From Oceaniferula marina (GTDB lineage Bacteria > Verrucomicrobiota > Verrucomicrobiia > Verrucomicrobiales > Akkermansiaceae): a stretch of DNA of 64,000 bases. Made by a program: the position numbers and the translations under genes. The notes under the pieces are model-generated. The model did not search any database. It was given only the letters and a program-made list of their open reading frames with translations, and was not told the DNA's origin. Positions 9,459 through 19,800 of the stretch are shown here, in pieces. Each line of letters starts with the position of its first letter. Within the stretch, counting starts at the first letter, position 1. The DNA is taken from contig NZ_JACBAZ010000008.1 of assembly GCF_013391475.1 (NCBI RefSeq), forward strand, positions 186,001 to 250,000, written 5' to 3'.

Positions 9459-11516
9459 ATGTTCCACGCCAACCAGAGTCGATTCATCAAAGCTCACACA
9501 TTCCCCGAGCTGCGGATGGGACTCTGCATCATGCTGGGAGCCCTCCTGCTTCAGTCCTCGCCCCACAGCCGGGCGGACACGCCTTCTGCAGAGCCCAAAG
9601 CCACACCGGAAACATCGATCGCATTGCGGTATCTGGACAAACTGGCCAAGGGAACTCTGGATATTTCAAAAGACACCGCCCTTTCGCCATATTGTAGCAT
9701 CAAACGGCGCAACGAGATTCGAGAACAGCTTGAATTCCTTCAAAACACCCACTTTCAAGACGGTGATGTGTTTTCCTATGAAGGCTCCCGTACTGAAGCC
9801 AATTTTGCAGCCATCCTGCTACGATCTGACAACGCCCGCAGCCCCCTTAACATCCGCATTCATGCCGTTGCTTTAGTCAAAAAAAACAATCAATGGCTGG
9901 CGTCACCACTCCCCAGCCGATTTACCAACACCGGCTACGGCTACGACCCGGCTGTCCAGAAATCGGTCCAGCAACTGGAAATGTGGATGGCCAAAGAAAA
10001 AACGAAGCGAGAATCCAGTGCCCGCCAAAACGCCCAAGCCAATTTGCTGGACTCCATCAAAGAAGAAGAGAATTCAGCCCGACTCGACCGGCTGGATAGC
10101 CATCAGGCCGTTGAAAATCTTCTGCGACAACTGAAAAATAAAAATCTACTTGGCGTCCTCGCCAGTCTGGGAGCGGGGTCAAATCAACTCCCCGAGCCTC
10201 TGGACACCACCACCGATCTCATTTCCCGCGGCCTCGACCATTCGGAGGACGCAAATGCGTGGACCCTCGTCACCCACCCGTCCGTGATTACCCACACCTT
10301 GAAAACGGATCAAAAAAACAAGGATGTCGTCGTAGGCTTCTGGAACCCTCTCGATTCGAAACACAGCCATATTCTCTATTTTCCCACGGAAAAACAAAAA
10401 GGAAAAACCTTCACCAAACTACCCAATTTGCTCAAATCAGCCCTTCTGCCAGAAGAAGAACGCTGGAGGGAACAGTGGAGAAACCAACAACGGGACCAGG
10501 AAGAGCTCGTTGGAAAACTACCCCAACTCATCTACAAACATCACCCGGCGAAAACCTTCTCTGGGGATCCCGAAGAAGTCAGCCAGTACTTCATCCAAGC
10601 CCTCGACAGCCTGAACTTCCTCAATTGCTTCCGTCTCATACCCCGCAATGGAGACTTCTTTGACAACCCACAAAAACAGGCCCAACACCTGAACCAACTG
10701 AGCCAGCTCTGGAAGTCACTTCACCGGGTGAGAGCCAACCCGCGCAGAGACCTCGACCTCATCCAATCCGAGTCGCTCGCGCTACTGCCGCTGCAATTCG
10801 CCAAACCCAACCGTTCAGGCGAATTTCATACAATCAAAGTCTGGCTGATCCGGGAATCCGGAAATTGGCACCTCATCCCTCACGAAACCCTCAACGAGTA
10901 CGCTAACGATCAGCTCAAAGCCGAAAAAAAGAAACTTGAGACGCAACTCCGTGCACTGGAAAAAGAACAGCAGGAAAAACATTCGAAAACGCTGCTCGCC
11001 CGGGTAACCACCCTCTCGCCCCCACTACACAAAAAAAATATCAGTGCCGACGAAGCAAAAAAAACACTCACGCGCTTCAGATCCACGCTTCGGGCCAACG
11101 ATACCACCGAAGCCCTTTCCCTCTGTGCCGTCCTCAAGGGAACCAGCAACGTCCAAACGTTGAAAACCTTCAACTACGCATTGCGCGGTGCTTCTGACCA
11201 CAGTGCCAATGACCATGTTCTCGGGGTCAACTCCGCCGGTTCTTGGACCGCCGTCTCGATCCGCACCGAGTCGAAAACATCACACCATTACGACTACCCG
11301 CTGTATTTGGTTGTCGCCACGGAACAAGGACCAAAAATCCTGCTCGATATCGACCTCAGACACGCGACCAACAAAGGCCGCAAATTGCTCAACAACCGGA
11401 ATTGGAAAAAACTTGAAGAAGCCGTTGGTGACGTATCTGACGTGCAAACGCTATTCAATGGCCACAGTGCTCTCGCTACTGAAGACATCAAAACCAACGA
11501 GCCCATCAAAGATTAA
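9459..11516 (+). CDS. Secreted helical protein of unknown function upstream of moxR
   Basis: 685 residues from the ATG at 9459; a TTG at 9447 is the alternative start. The N-terminus carries a hydrophobic segment (LRMGLCIMLGALLLQSSPHSRAD), fitting a signal peptide. The mature part has three similar-looking alpha/beta blocks, each with a charged helix followed by a strand such as VKKNNQWLASPLP, IRESGNWHLIPHE and VNSAGSWTAVSIR. This suggests repeated NTF2-like or DUF-type cup folds, at about residues 40-180, 330-460 and 510-650. A long charged helix lies between blocks (KAEKKKLETQLRALEKEQQEK). I recognise no family. It is followed after 32 bases by the MoxR gene, so it probably belongs to the MoxR-DUF58-transglutaminase operon as an exported component. 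Confidence 0.72.
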   Translation: MFHANQSRFIKAHTFPELRMGLCIMLGALLLQSSPHSRADTPSAEPKATPETSIALRYLDKLAKGTLDISKDTALSPYCSIKRRNEIREQLEFLQNTHFQDGDVFSYEGSRTEANFAAILLRSDNARSPLNIRIHAVALVKKNNQWLASPLPSRFTNTGYGYDPAVQKSVQQLEMWMAKEKTKRESSARQNAQANLLDSIKEEENSARLDRLDSHQAVENLLRQLKNKNLLGVLASLGAGSNQLPEPLDTTTDLISRGLDHSEDANAWTLVTHPSVITHTLKTDQKNKDVVVGFWNPLDSKHSHILYFPTEKQKGKTFTKLPNLLKSALLPEEERWREQWRNQQRDQEELVGKLPQLIYKHHPAKTFSGDPEEVSQYFIQALDSLNFLNCFRLIPRNGDFFDNPQKQAQHLNQLSQLWKSLHRVRANPRRDLDLIQSESLALLPLQFAKPNRSGEFHTIKVWLIRESGNWHLIPHETLNEYANDQLKAEKKKLETQLRALEKEQQEKHSKTLLARVTTLSPPLHKKNISADEAKKTLTRFRSTLRANDTTEALSLCAVLKGTSNVQTLKTFNYALRGASDHSANDHVLGVNSAGSWTAVSIRTESKTSHHYDYPLYLVVATEQGPKILLDIDLRHATNKGRKLLNNRNWKKLEEAVGDVSDVQTLFNGHSALATEDIKTNEPIKD

Positions 11517-11548
11517 GCCCGAGTTTTCCCATCACCCTTACTCTATCC

Positions 11549-12484
11549 ATGTCAGCCCAAGCCTCGGCCCTCGCTCTCGAACAATCCGTCTCCCAAATTA
11601 TTCGCGGACAAGACCACACCATCCGCAACGTCCTCGCCTGCTTGATCGCCGGAGGACATGTCTTGCTGGAAGACAACCCGGGAACCGGGAAAACCACACT
11701 GGCCAAAGCCATTTCAAAATCCATCAGAGGAGCGGAATTCAACCGCATTCAATTCACTCCGGACTTGCTCCCTTCTGACATTCTCGGCGTTTCCATTCTC
11801 AACCAGCAGACGAGTGCGTTTCAATTTCACCCGGGGCCTGTCTTTACGGATATCTTACTCGCGGATGAAATCAACCGGGCATCGCCGAGAACCCAAAGTG
11901 CGCTGCTTGAATCCATGGCCGAACGCCAGGCAACCATTGAAGGCCGATGCCACCCACTCGAAGGGTTGTTCTTTGTCATCGCCACCCAGAACCCGGTTGA
12001 GTTCAGAGGAACCTACCCATTGCCTGAAGCCCAGATGGACCGCTTTATGATGCAGTGCTCACTCGGATACGTCGCCCCGGAGGAAGAAGTCCAAATCCTC
12101 CAAAGCCAGAACGAAGGACACCCGCTGGAACAACTGGAAGCGGTCACCTCACTCGAAGAGATCCTCAAGCTCCAACAATCGGTATCTTCCGTAAAAATCA
12201 GTGACGAACTCTGCCACTATATTGTCACCCTCAGCAACGCCACTCGTGAGGTGGAAGACGTCAGGCTCGCAGCCAGCCCACGAGCATCACTGGCGCTCAT
12301 GAAGGTTGCTCAAGCCCTCAGCATCTTCGAAGGCAGGGATTATGTCATCCCGGAAACCATTCAACGCATCGCTCCAGCCGTCATTGCACACCGACTGGTT
12401 CTTGCCCCCGAAGCCAAGTTCAACGGACTCACAGGGAAAGCCGTCGTCGATGACATTCTGGCATCCACCCCCGTCCCGGTCTAA
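11549..12484 (+). CDS. MoxR-family AAA+ ATPase
   Basis: 311 residues. MoxR ATPases are cytoplasmic chaperone-like AAA+ proteins that act with von Willebrand/DUF58 partners to mature or regulate envelope complexes. Walker A is EDNPGTGKTT (residues 41-50), Walker B is ILLADE (residues 102-107), followed by the family-typical INRASPRTQSALLESMAERQ and the sensor-1 region FVIATQNPVEFRGTYPLPEAQMDRF. The gene is 3 bases from the next one (DUF58, GTG start at 12488), indicating tight translational coupling. Together with the downstream TgpA-like gene this is a classic MoxR-DUF58-transglutaminase module. Confidence 0.95.
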   Translation: MSAQASALALEQSVSQIIRGQDHTIRNVLACLIAGGHVLLEDNPGTGKTTLAKAISKSIRGAEFNRIQFTPDLLPSDILGVSILNQQTSAFQFHPGPVFTDILLADEINRASPRTQSALLESMAERQATIEGRCHPLEGLFFVIATQNPVEFRGTYPLPEAQMDRFMMQCSLGYVAPEEEVQILQSQNEGHPLEQLEAVTSLEEILKLQQSVSSVKISDELCHYIVTLSNATREVEDVRLAASPRASLALMKVAQALSIFEGRDYVIPETIQRIAPAVIAHRLVLAPEAKFNGLTGKAVVDDILASTPVPV

Positions 12485-12487
12485 GTC

Positions 12488-13873
12488 GTGAGCCAGAGCC
12501 AACCATCGCCCCGGCTTCAGCGAATTCTCTACCGTATTTATCACCAGAATTCGGCGGTCGCCCACTTTCTGATGCATCGCTTCCGGCCAGGGGGCATTCT
12601 GTTGGTTCTCTTAATTCCGGCCTCGCTGCTACTCCTCCCGCAGTATTCCCTTGCCCCCTTGTTCCAAATCAGGGCCAGCCTCTTTGCCTTACTTGGCTTC
12701 AGCGCTTTCTGGGCTTTGATTCGGCGAGCCAAGCTCAAGGCCACACGCCATCTGCCTAAACACGCAACGGCACAACAAGAACTCCGGTACCGTGTCGACC
12801 TTGAAAATACCGGAGCGCTCTCACTCACAGGCTCATCGGTTCTGGAAATACCTCCAGACAACCGGCCATCCTTTGACCTCTTCGCCCACTCCCGTGAACC
12901 AGGGGAGCAAAAACGGAACCTCTTCGATCGTTTTTTTTGTTATTATCGTTGGGAATGGCTGCAACGCACACTGACCCGGTTCCGCAGCGAGAGTTCACCA
13001 CCTCTGCAAACACTGGCTCCGGGGGCTCACACCAGCACCACCCTCACACTTACACCCAAACAACGCGGCGTCATCTCTCTCAACGATTTGCGTGTCACCC
13101 TGCCCGACCCCTTGGGCTTATTCCAACAGGTTCGAAAAATCCATACCAACAACGATCAACTGATCGTCCTACCGAAACGCTACCGCTTACCCCAATTCAG
13201 CCTACCCGGAAGTGCCCGCTTCCAAATTGGAGGAGAAACAGCCTCCAGCGCCGTCGGCCAATCAGGGGATTTCACCAGCGTCAGGGACTACCGCCCGGGG
13301 GACCCTCTGCGCCACATCCACTGGAAGAGCTGGGCAAAAACAGGACACCCTATCGTCAAAGAATACGAGGAAGTTTTCTTTCCTCGCTACGGACTCGTGT
13401 TAGACACCTTTGTCCCCGCTGAAGATGCTGATATCTTTGAAGAATCCGTCTCGGTAGCAGCCTCCTTTGCCGCAACCATTGACACTCGGGAATCTCTACT
13501 CGACTTGATGTTTATCCGGGATGAAGCCCATGTCTTCAGCGCCGGAAGGGGCGAGGAACGCATCGACAAAATGCTGGAAGTTCTGGCAGGCGTCAGCTGC
13601 GAGCCCAGAGAAGACTTCATCGAACTACAAAAACTCATCCTCAGATACCGTGAAGACCTCACAGCGTGCATCTGCATCTTCACTGGTTGGTCAGAGGCCA
13701 GGAACACCATGCTGAAACGCCTGCTACAAGCAAGCATCTCCTTGAAGGTCATCTGCATCTGCAAAGATGAAGAAAGTATACGCCAGGCCAAACAATCCTC
13801 ACCTCCCGTCACGCCAGTCCACTGGCTGAGAAGTCAACACATCCAGCAAGATCTGATCTCACCCGCGACCTAA
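12488..13873 (+). CDS. DUF58 domain protein, MoxR partner
   Basis: 461 residues with a GTG start chosen because it is 3 bases after the moxR stop and no better start lies inside. Two hydrophobic segments at about residues 33-75 anchor it in the membrane. The DUF58 signature is clear around residues 258-290: SGDFTSVRDYRPGDPLRHIHW followed by KSWAKTGHPIVKEYE. The region after it has a von Willebrand A-like layout (GLVLDTFVPAE), though a full MIDAS cannot be confirmed by eye. DUF58 proteins couple MoxR ATPases to exported partners. The next gene starts 18 bases downstream. Confidence 0.92.
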   Translation: MSQSQPSPRLQRILYRIYHQNSAVAHFLMHRFRPGGILLVLLIPASLLLLPQYSLAPLFQIRASLFALLGFSAFWALIRRAKLKATRHLPKHATAQQELRYRVDLENTGALSLTGSSVLEIPPDNRPSFDLFAHSREPGEQKRNLFDRFFCYYRWEWLQRTLTRFRSESSPPLQTLAPGAHTSTTLTLTPKQRGVISLNDLRVTLPDPLGLFQQVRKIHTNNDQLIVLPKRYRLPQFSLPGSARFQIGGETASSAVGQSGDFTSVRDYRPGDPLRHIHWKSWAKTGHPIVKEYEEVFFPRYGLVLDTFVPAEDADIFEESVSVAASFAATIDTRESLLDLMFIRDEAHVFSAGRGEERIDKMLEVLAGVSCEPREDFIELQKLILRYREDLTACICIFTGWSEARNTMLKRLLQASISLKVICICKDEESIRQAKQSSPPVTPVHWLRSQHIQQDLISPAT

Positions 13874-13891
13874 CAACTTAATCATCCGACT

Positions 13892-16012
13892 ATGCCTCCG
13901 CGTCTGTTATCCGGTATCACCCTGCTCTTCTGGGGCAGCATGACCGGGCACCCTGTACTCGGGCTCATCGCGGCCTTATTATTAGAATCCAAATCCTGGC
14001 TGACAACCCGCTGGGAGTTCGGCCCTACCACCTACGTCAGGGCCTGGCACTACTCCGTGCTGTGCGCCACCCTGATCGCGATTCTCTCATGGATTAACGG
14101 GACAAAGGCAAACCAGCTCCACAGTCTCTTCATCTGGGCGCCCTTGGCCTTACTGCCAATTGAACTGGCCATGCGCTTTGGCACCGCTAATAAAATACCA
14201 CTGAATACCTTTTCCTTTTTTGCCCGCAGGAAAATGCAAGAAGATGAGCGACTGGGGCGCCAGGTTGAACCTCGCATGATCCACACGAGCTACCCCTACC
14301 TGGCCGTAACACTACTCGCTACGGCCATGGGCAGCAGAAGCGAATGGCATCACCTCGCCGGCATGTCGTTGCTGATCGCCATAGCGCTTTTCTTCAATGC
14401 TCGCAAAGCCGGGTTCCGCCCCTGGGCATGGGCCGTTTCCATCGGGTGCATCATCGCGCTCACATCGGCCGGCCAGTGGGGGATGTTCAAACTACGCGAT
14501 TACTACCGGAGCAGCAGCGCCCCCGACCATGAAAACCATCACAGCTCTGCAGACGAATCCCGAACCAGCATCGGAAGGCTCGGGCGCCTCAAGCTCAGCT
14601 CACGCATTTTTTGGCGAATGCGCGTCCACCAGGGTCCCCCGCCCCCCTTGGTCAGGGTGGCCACCTACAACCGCTACGCCAACGCTGTCTGGAAATATCA
14701 GTACCTTGACCGTGACCCCAATGCTCCTCACGATGAGCTGGGCTACCTCGGACAAACCATTCTCCCCCAATCTGACATCCGGGTGTTCAAAGATCAGGAA
14801 TCCGCCCCGCTACCCGTCATTGAAGAACCCGCCGAGCTCACGATGATCGGTGAAATCAACCCCCGGCTGATCGACAACCCCCTACCACTGCCCCACTTCA
14901 CCCAAGCCATCGGCGGCATCGCCAAACTGGGACCCGAATCCAACCTCGACTGCAATACTCTCGGCACCGTCCGCCTCGCCAACCCCGAATACCACGTCAT
15001 TCAATATCAAATCTGGCGAGGAAAACACTCGACCACCGAACGAGCTCCAGACAAAACCGACCTCGACATCCCGGCAAAAGAACAAGCGTCGATCCGCAAA
15101 ATAAGTGAAGAGCTCAAGCTCAAGGAGCTACCTAACACAGCTCTCAAAATTCAAGCCCTTCGTCATTTTTTCACCACCGAATTTGCCTACAGCACCCACC
15201 TCAACACCCCGGGACTCAGTAAACGCAACCGCCGAACGGCCATCTCCCGCTTCCTCGAAGAAACCCGCACCGGACACTGCGAATACTTTGCAACAGCCAC
15301 AACACTCTTACTCAGAGAGGCCGGAGTTCCCACACGCTACTGCATCGGTTTCGCCGCAGACGAAAAAGATCAAGACGAATGGCTCATGCGGGGACTGGAT
15401 GCCCACGCCTGGTGCCGGGTCTGGATTCCATCAAACGACAGCACACATGGTGGTCACTGGCAAGATCTGGACCTCACGCCGCCCAGCTGGCAACACCTCG
15501 GAGAGGGAAAAAGAAACCAGTGGCAACGCAAACTTTCCGATTGGTGGCAAATGCTCAGTGAAGACTTCCTTCTCTGGAGAAGCGAAGAGAGTAACCGTTC
15601 CCAGGTTTCAACCATCATCGCTAGCCTGATCGCCGTACTCACCCTCTGGATCGCATGGAGACTCTGGAAATCGCGACGTCCCCGGCAATCTCACACAGCC
15701 AAGGTCTATCACCCACCCAGCGGAGTATCCCAAACCCCGCTCAACCGACTCGAACCCCAATTGGGCAAAATCCTCGGCCCGCGGCCTGTAGGGATGCCTC
15801 TTCCGGAATGGCTCGCCCAACTGACCGAGCATCTACCCGAACAATCCGAACTGATCAACAAGCTGAGTGAATCGCATAATCACATCCGCTTCTGCCCGGA
15901 TGTTCCTTCCGGTTCACCCGAAGACCAAGCGATCGACAGCCTGTGTAAACAACTACAGAGACAGCTGAAGTCCTGTCAAAAGCACCGCAAGCGATCAAAC
16001 CATAGCGACTAA
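13892..16012 (+). CDS. Polytopic membrane protein with periplasmic transglutaminase-like domain (TgpA type)
   Basis: 706 residues. The N-terminal third has about five or six hydrophobic helices. A papain-like transglutaminase fold follows with the full catalytic set: Cys463 in TGHCEYFATA, His505 in GLDAHAWCRVW, and Asp527 in DLDLTPPSW. A further membrane helix lies near residues 573-592 (IIASLIAVLTLWIAWRLW), and a polar helical tail follows, matching the TgpA plan of TM bundle, TGase domain, TM and cytoplasmic tail. TgpA-type proteins are found with MoxR and DUF58 proteins; substrates are generally unknown. It is the last gene of the plus-strand operon. The next gene is convergent. Confidence 0.92.
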   Translation: MPPRLLSGITLLFWGSMTGHPVLGLIAALLLESKSWLTTRWEFGPTTYVRAWHYSVLCATLIAILSWINGTKANQLHSLFIWAPLALLPIELAMRFGTANKIPLNTFSFFARRKMQEDERLGRQVEPRMIHTSYPYLAVTLLATAMGSRSEWHHLAGMSLLIAIALFFNARKAGFRPWAWAVSIGCIIALTSAGQWGMFKLRDYYRSSSAPDHENHHSSADESRTSIGRLGRLKLSSRIFWRMRVHQGPPPPLVRVATYNRYANAVWKYQYLDRDPNAPHDELGYLGQTILPQSDIRVFKDQESAPLPVIEEPAELTMIGEINPRLIDNPLPLPHFTQAIGGIAKLGPESNLDCNTLGTVRLANPEYHVIQYQIWRGKHSTTERAPDKTDLDIPAKEQASIRKISEELKLKELPNTALKIQALRHFFTTEFAYSTHLNTPGLSKRNRRTAISRFLEETRTGHCEYFATATTLLLREAGVPTRYCIGFAADEKDQDEWLMRGLDAHAWCRVWIPSNDSTHGGHWQDLDLTPPSWQHLGEGKRNQWQRKLSDWWQMLSEDFLLWRSEESNRSQVSTIIASLIAVLTLWIAWRLWKSRRPRQSHTAKVYHPPSGVSQTPLNRLEPQLGKILGPRPVGMPLPEWLAQLTEHLPEQSELINKLSESHNHIRFCPDVPSGSPEDQAIDSLCKQLQRQLKSCQKHRKRSNHSD

Positions 16013-16065
16013 CCGGCTCAGCCGGCTAAAACCAAAGACGCCCCCCCCTCTCCGAGCAAGCCAAA

Positions 16066-16797
16066 CTACGGAGTACTGACCTCAGGTTTTGCTTTGGGTT
16101 TGTCCTGCTGGAATTCCACAATGGCCTTGCACTTCACCTTGTAGCGGTTGTTCGCACTGGGAACTTGATAAATAAAAAACTTGGAATGTTTTTTAGGGTT
16201 ATAATGAAACGTATTGCGCTGCAGCCATTGACGTTTTCCATCAACCTCGGCCTGAGTGGCATAAGGCAAGGGAGTCCCGGCTTTCAATTGGAGCTGAACC
16301 AACTTATGTTTTCCTGCATCAACATCGAATCGCTTATTTCCGAGCAAGCCCTTCACCGGCAAACGGCTGAAATTATAAAAGCTATACGCGCCAAAAGGTG
16401 AACGCTTCCGATCATCGGGAATCACTTTGATCTGATAGTTGTTTTCCTTTTTCGGCATAAACAACAATAGAAAACGATTACAACCCGTGGGGATCCTCAC
16501 CTGGGCAACCTTGCGGTATTCCTCATCCCCGACGCGCTTGTAAAAACCAAGGGACCCCTCAACTCTGGCCTCATAGGGAAGCGATCGAACCATTTCCGAC
16601 ATACTCACTTCTTCATACGTAGGCTTCTTGGATCTCGAACTCCCTGTTTTCTGATAGTAAAGCTCGTCGTCCATCGGGATCCAACTTGCACAAACAAATG
16701 AAATTTTTCTTCCCTGCTTGTTCTGTTGGGCTTCAAGCATACTCGAGCTCACCAACAATATGGAAAGCACCTTGATAAGCGATATGACGGTTCTCAT
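16066..16797 (-). CDS. Small secreted protein of unknown function
   Basis: About 243 residues from the ATG at 16797. I chose that start because it gives a signal peptide (MRTVISLIKVLSILLVSSS, cleavage near LEAQQ) and begins 17 bases after the upstream gene ends. An earlier ATG at 16833 would overlap that gene. The mature protein is basic, with strands such as VAQVRIPTGCNRFLLLFMPKK and FFIYQVPSANNRYKVKCK, suggesting a beta-sandwich. It has no catalytic motif I recognise. The close spacing to the cassette A-type gene implies one transcript, so it may be an accessory of that prepilin-like protein. Confidence 0.7.
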   Translation of the reverse strand: MRTVISLIKVLSILLVSSSMLEAQQNKQGRKISFVCASWIPMDDELYYQKTGSSRSKKPTYEEVSMSEMVRSLPYEARVEGSLGFYKRVGDEEYRKVAQVRIPTGCNRFLLLFMPKKENNYQIKVIPDDRKRSPFGAYSFYNFSRLPVKGLLGNKRFDVDAGKHKLVQLQLKAGTPLPYATQAEVDGKRQWLQRNTFHYNPKKHSKFFIYQVPSANNRYKVKCKAIVEFQQDKPKAKPEVSTP

Positions 16798-16813
16798 TGA
16801 GGCTATATATAAT

Positions 16814-19800
16814 CTAAACTTCATCCTTCGCAAGCCAGCGGAAAGAAATCACGCGGAATTGACGACCAAAGTCCTTGGCGGCGAGAGGAGCTTCGGCGTT
16901 TTCCACATAAGCATCTGTGCCTCCCGGGTTGTTCCCTGGGAACTCTGGGTTCGGCATATCCAACAACTTCCCGTTGTCATCCACAGGCGTCGGAATACGC
17001 TGCAACACGGCTTCACACCAGGCTCGGGCTCTCACCTCACCCGTTGCAGTCAACGAATCACCATAGGCGCGAACGATAAAGGTATCGCTACGGGCTGCGA
17101 TCGAAGCGCCTAAACCAGCCAATACATCACCTTGACGAATCGTGCCCGGAATCCCTTCTTCCACTCCGGACCCTAGATTCAGCGACGAAGCACGAAGAGC
17201 GGCCTGAAGTGCACCTTCCTTGCCGGTCTCGTCAGAGCTGATCCTGCGGTTGACAAAATCGGCGACCGATAGAAACGGCCCCCGCTTTTTGACTTCCTCT
17301 ACGATATTTTCAGCCAATTTTTGAATCTGGCTGTCTGACAAGGTGTTGTAGCCGCGCCAGTCCTCACCTTCCTTCCCCCCGGCAACCACCGAGCGTGAGA
17401 AGGGTGTGTTTGAATTGGAATCCTTCGTTAGACGACCATTCACAGGGTTCACTCGATCCACATCGGCCCCCTTCAAACTGCTCAGCCATGCTTTCCATGC
17501 CTCCACCCGGGTGGAGTTGACATTGAAAGCACCGTCCAACATCAAATGACGGGCGATCCAACGATAATGGGTCAACTCCTCAATCGGAGGTGAGCTTTGC
17601 CCCCCGGAAAGACTCAGGCGTCGGTTCCCCAGCGGGTTTTCCTTTTGAGGGTCAAGAAACTCAGCCATGATTTCTTCAGCAAGTGGCAAGGCGTTCGACT
17701 CATCCACATTGGTATCGCTGAAAGTTAGCCCGGTGAAATAATAGCGATCCCACAAGGCGCTGTTGAGAAGATAGGCGTCGTCGTAATACACATTCTCAAA
17801 GCCTGCACTCTCTGTCTGAGTTCTGAAAATTTGATTCCGATTTAGCTTTTGCGGAGCCGAGCTTCCACCGATAGCATAAGGCTGGTCCCAGGCAGCCGGA
17901 GAGGTCTGCGCATGTTGCAGACCGCCAATCGAGGCAATAGGAGCATCCGGGATTTCATAGTAAATCACATGCGTCTCCCCATCTCCCTCATGGGAGGGGC
18001 CCCAGAAGCCATTATTCCGGCCTCCACTTCCAATCCCTATCTGAACCTGGTCATAATCGCTGATCGATTCAATTGAAACATCCCAGTTGGCCGGAACATC
18101 CCCCTTGCCACTCTGCCCTGCGGCCTTGACGTGATTGACAATGGCACGCGGGTCAAACTCCCGAGCGATGCTGTTACCGCTCAGGGTCTCACCGGATGAG
18201 CGCAATTTAAAATCGATGGTCATCAATGCCATCTTTTTATCGGCACCTTCAGGCACGGTAATTTTTTTCTTAATCGGAGTTCCAATACTCGATGCATCCT
18301 TCACCACCATTCCTGAGAATTGGGGAAGGTCATGAAAATCCCCCCTCATGAAGGGGTTCATAAACTGCCCCTTGGCAGTATGAAAATAACCGATGTAATT
18401 CTGCAACCACACGGTATTGGTATTCGGGGTGCATTCAAATTCAACCTGCTTACCAGCTGGGACGGTTCTCCGGGAATAGCGACCAAACAGTCCACCTGTC
18501 CAATTGTTATTAACAAACGACCCCGGAACCTTGCCACCACTCCCCGCAAAATAATCCTTCGGCTCAGGATAGTTGAGCGAGTAGGTTCTCAACTCTCCCG
18601 GCTCCAGACGAATCAGCTGGCTGGGAGGCGATGAAGCAAAGGGGTAATTCGGGTCTTTCTCTTCGGTCACGCCAAGGCGCAAACTATTGAATGGCAAGTC
18701 GATCTCCCAACCTTCACCTTCAAGTTTGGCATTCATGGCCAAGCCCTCCAACTTAATGTCCGAAAATACAGACTCCACCTCGATCGGGACATTGTAGGGG
18801 TTCCATAACGTTCCTACGGCATCCACGGTAAACTGCATCCGGTCAATATCACCATTGTCATCGGTATCTTCACCATAGGTGCCAATCACCAATGTCAGAC
18901 GGGTCATAATCGGAACCAGACCAAGGGAAGACACTTCCCGGTCATTCCAATGACGGATGCCGCGTGATGCTGCAAATCCATAGGTGTAATAGGGGTCCAA
19001 CAAACTCTTGCTGGGACTGGCATTGGCCGCTCCTGGCCCAAATTCACCAACAGCGGTCAACGTAAGCGGGGTTTGACCTTTTGATCCCGTATGGGGACTT
19101 GGCGGATCATAACTCCTCACCAACCAGGTTCTGTCATCGCTCGGGTTGCGCACCCCCTGCCGAGTGGGGTCTGAGGATCCCAACTGCTCATACTCACGTT
19201 TGTACATCCGGTAATGGTTGCGCAACATATCCCAGTTAGCACCACGAAGATACTGCTTATTACCCTGAACATCGGAGCCCGAATTTCCCGGATAGGAATA
19301 GACATAACCTACTTTTTTACCCCACCAATCAGGACGGAACCCATTCGGCCAGCGCTCGGTACCGTCATATTCCTGTGACACCCATTGGGAGCGCTGGTCC
19401 CCACTGTTATTGAACTCCTGAATTTTGGCAAAACCCGATTCCCGCTCCTGCGGCACATCACTTCCGTTCAGATTATAAATCCAATCAGAAGAACCTGAAT
19501 CCGCAGTTAGATTAGGCAATTCAAAAGGCAGAGACAAGTCTCGCTTCAACCCACCCAAGGCAACATCAGCCAGCACGCCGCGACTCAAGGTCGTGACATC
19601 ATGGTAACGCTCTTTCAATGTGTCCAAAGCAAGAGCTCCTCCGTTAAAAAATCCGCTTTGGGAATAGCTCAGGATCCGCTGCAGTTCTTCCTGCTGTTCC
19701 TCGTTCTCGGGGTCGATGCCAATGTTTTCAAAACCTTCGACACTGGCCATGCCCATCTGCACCGGATTCACCCGCTCCCGACGGTTCGTCCACTCCTTCT

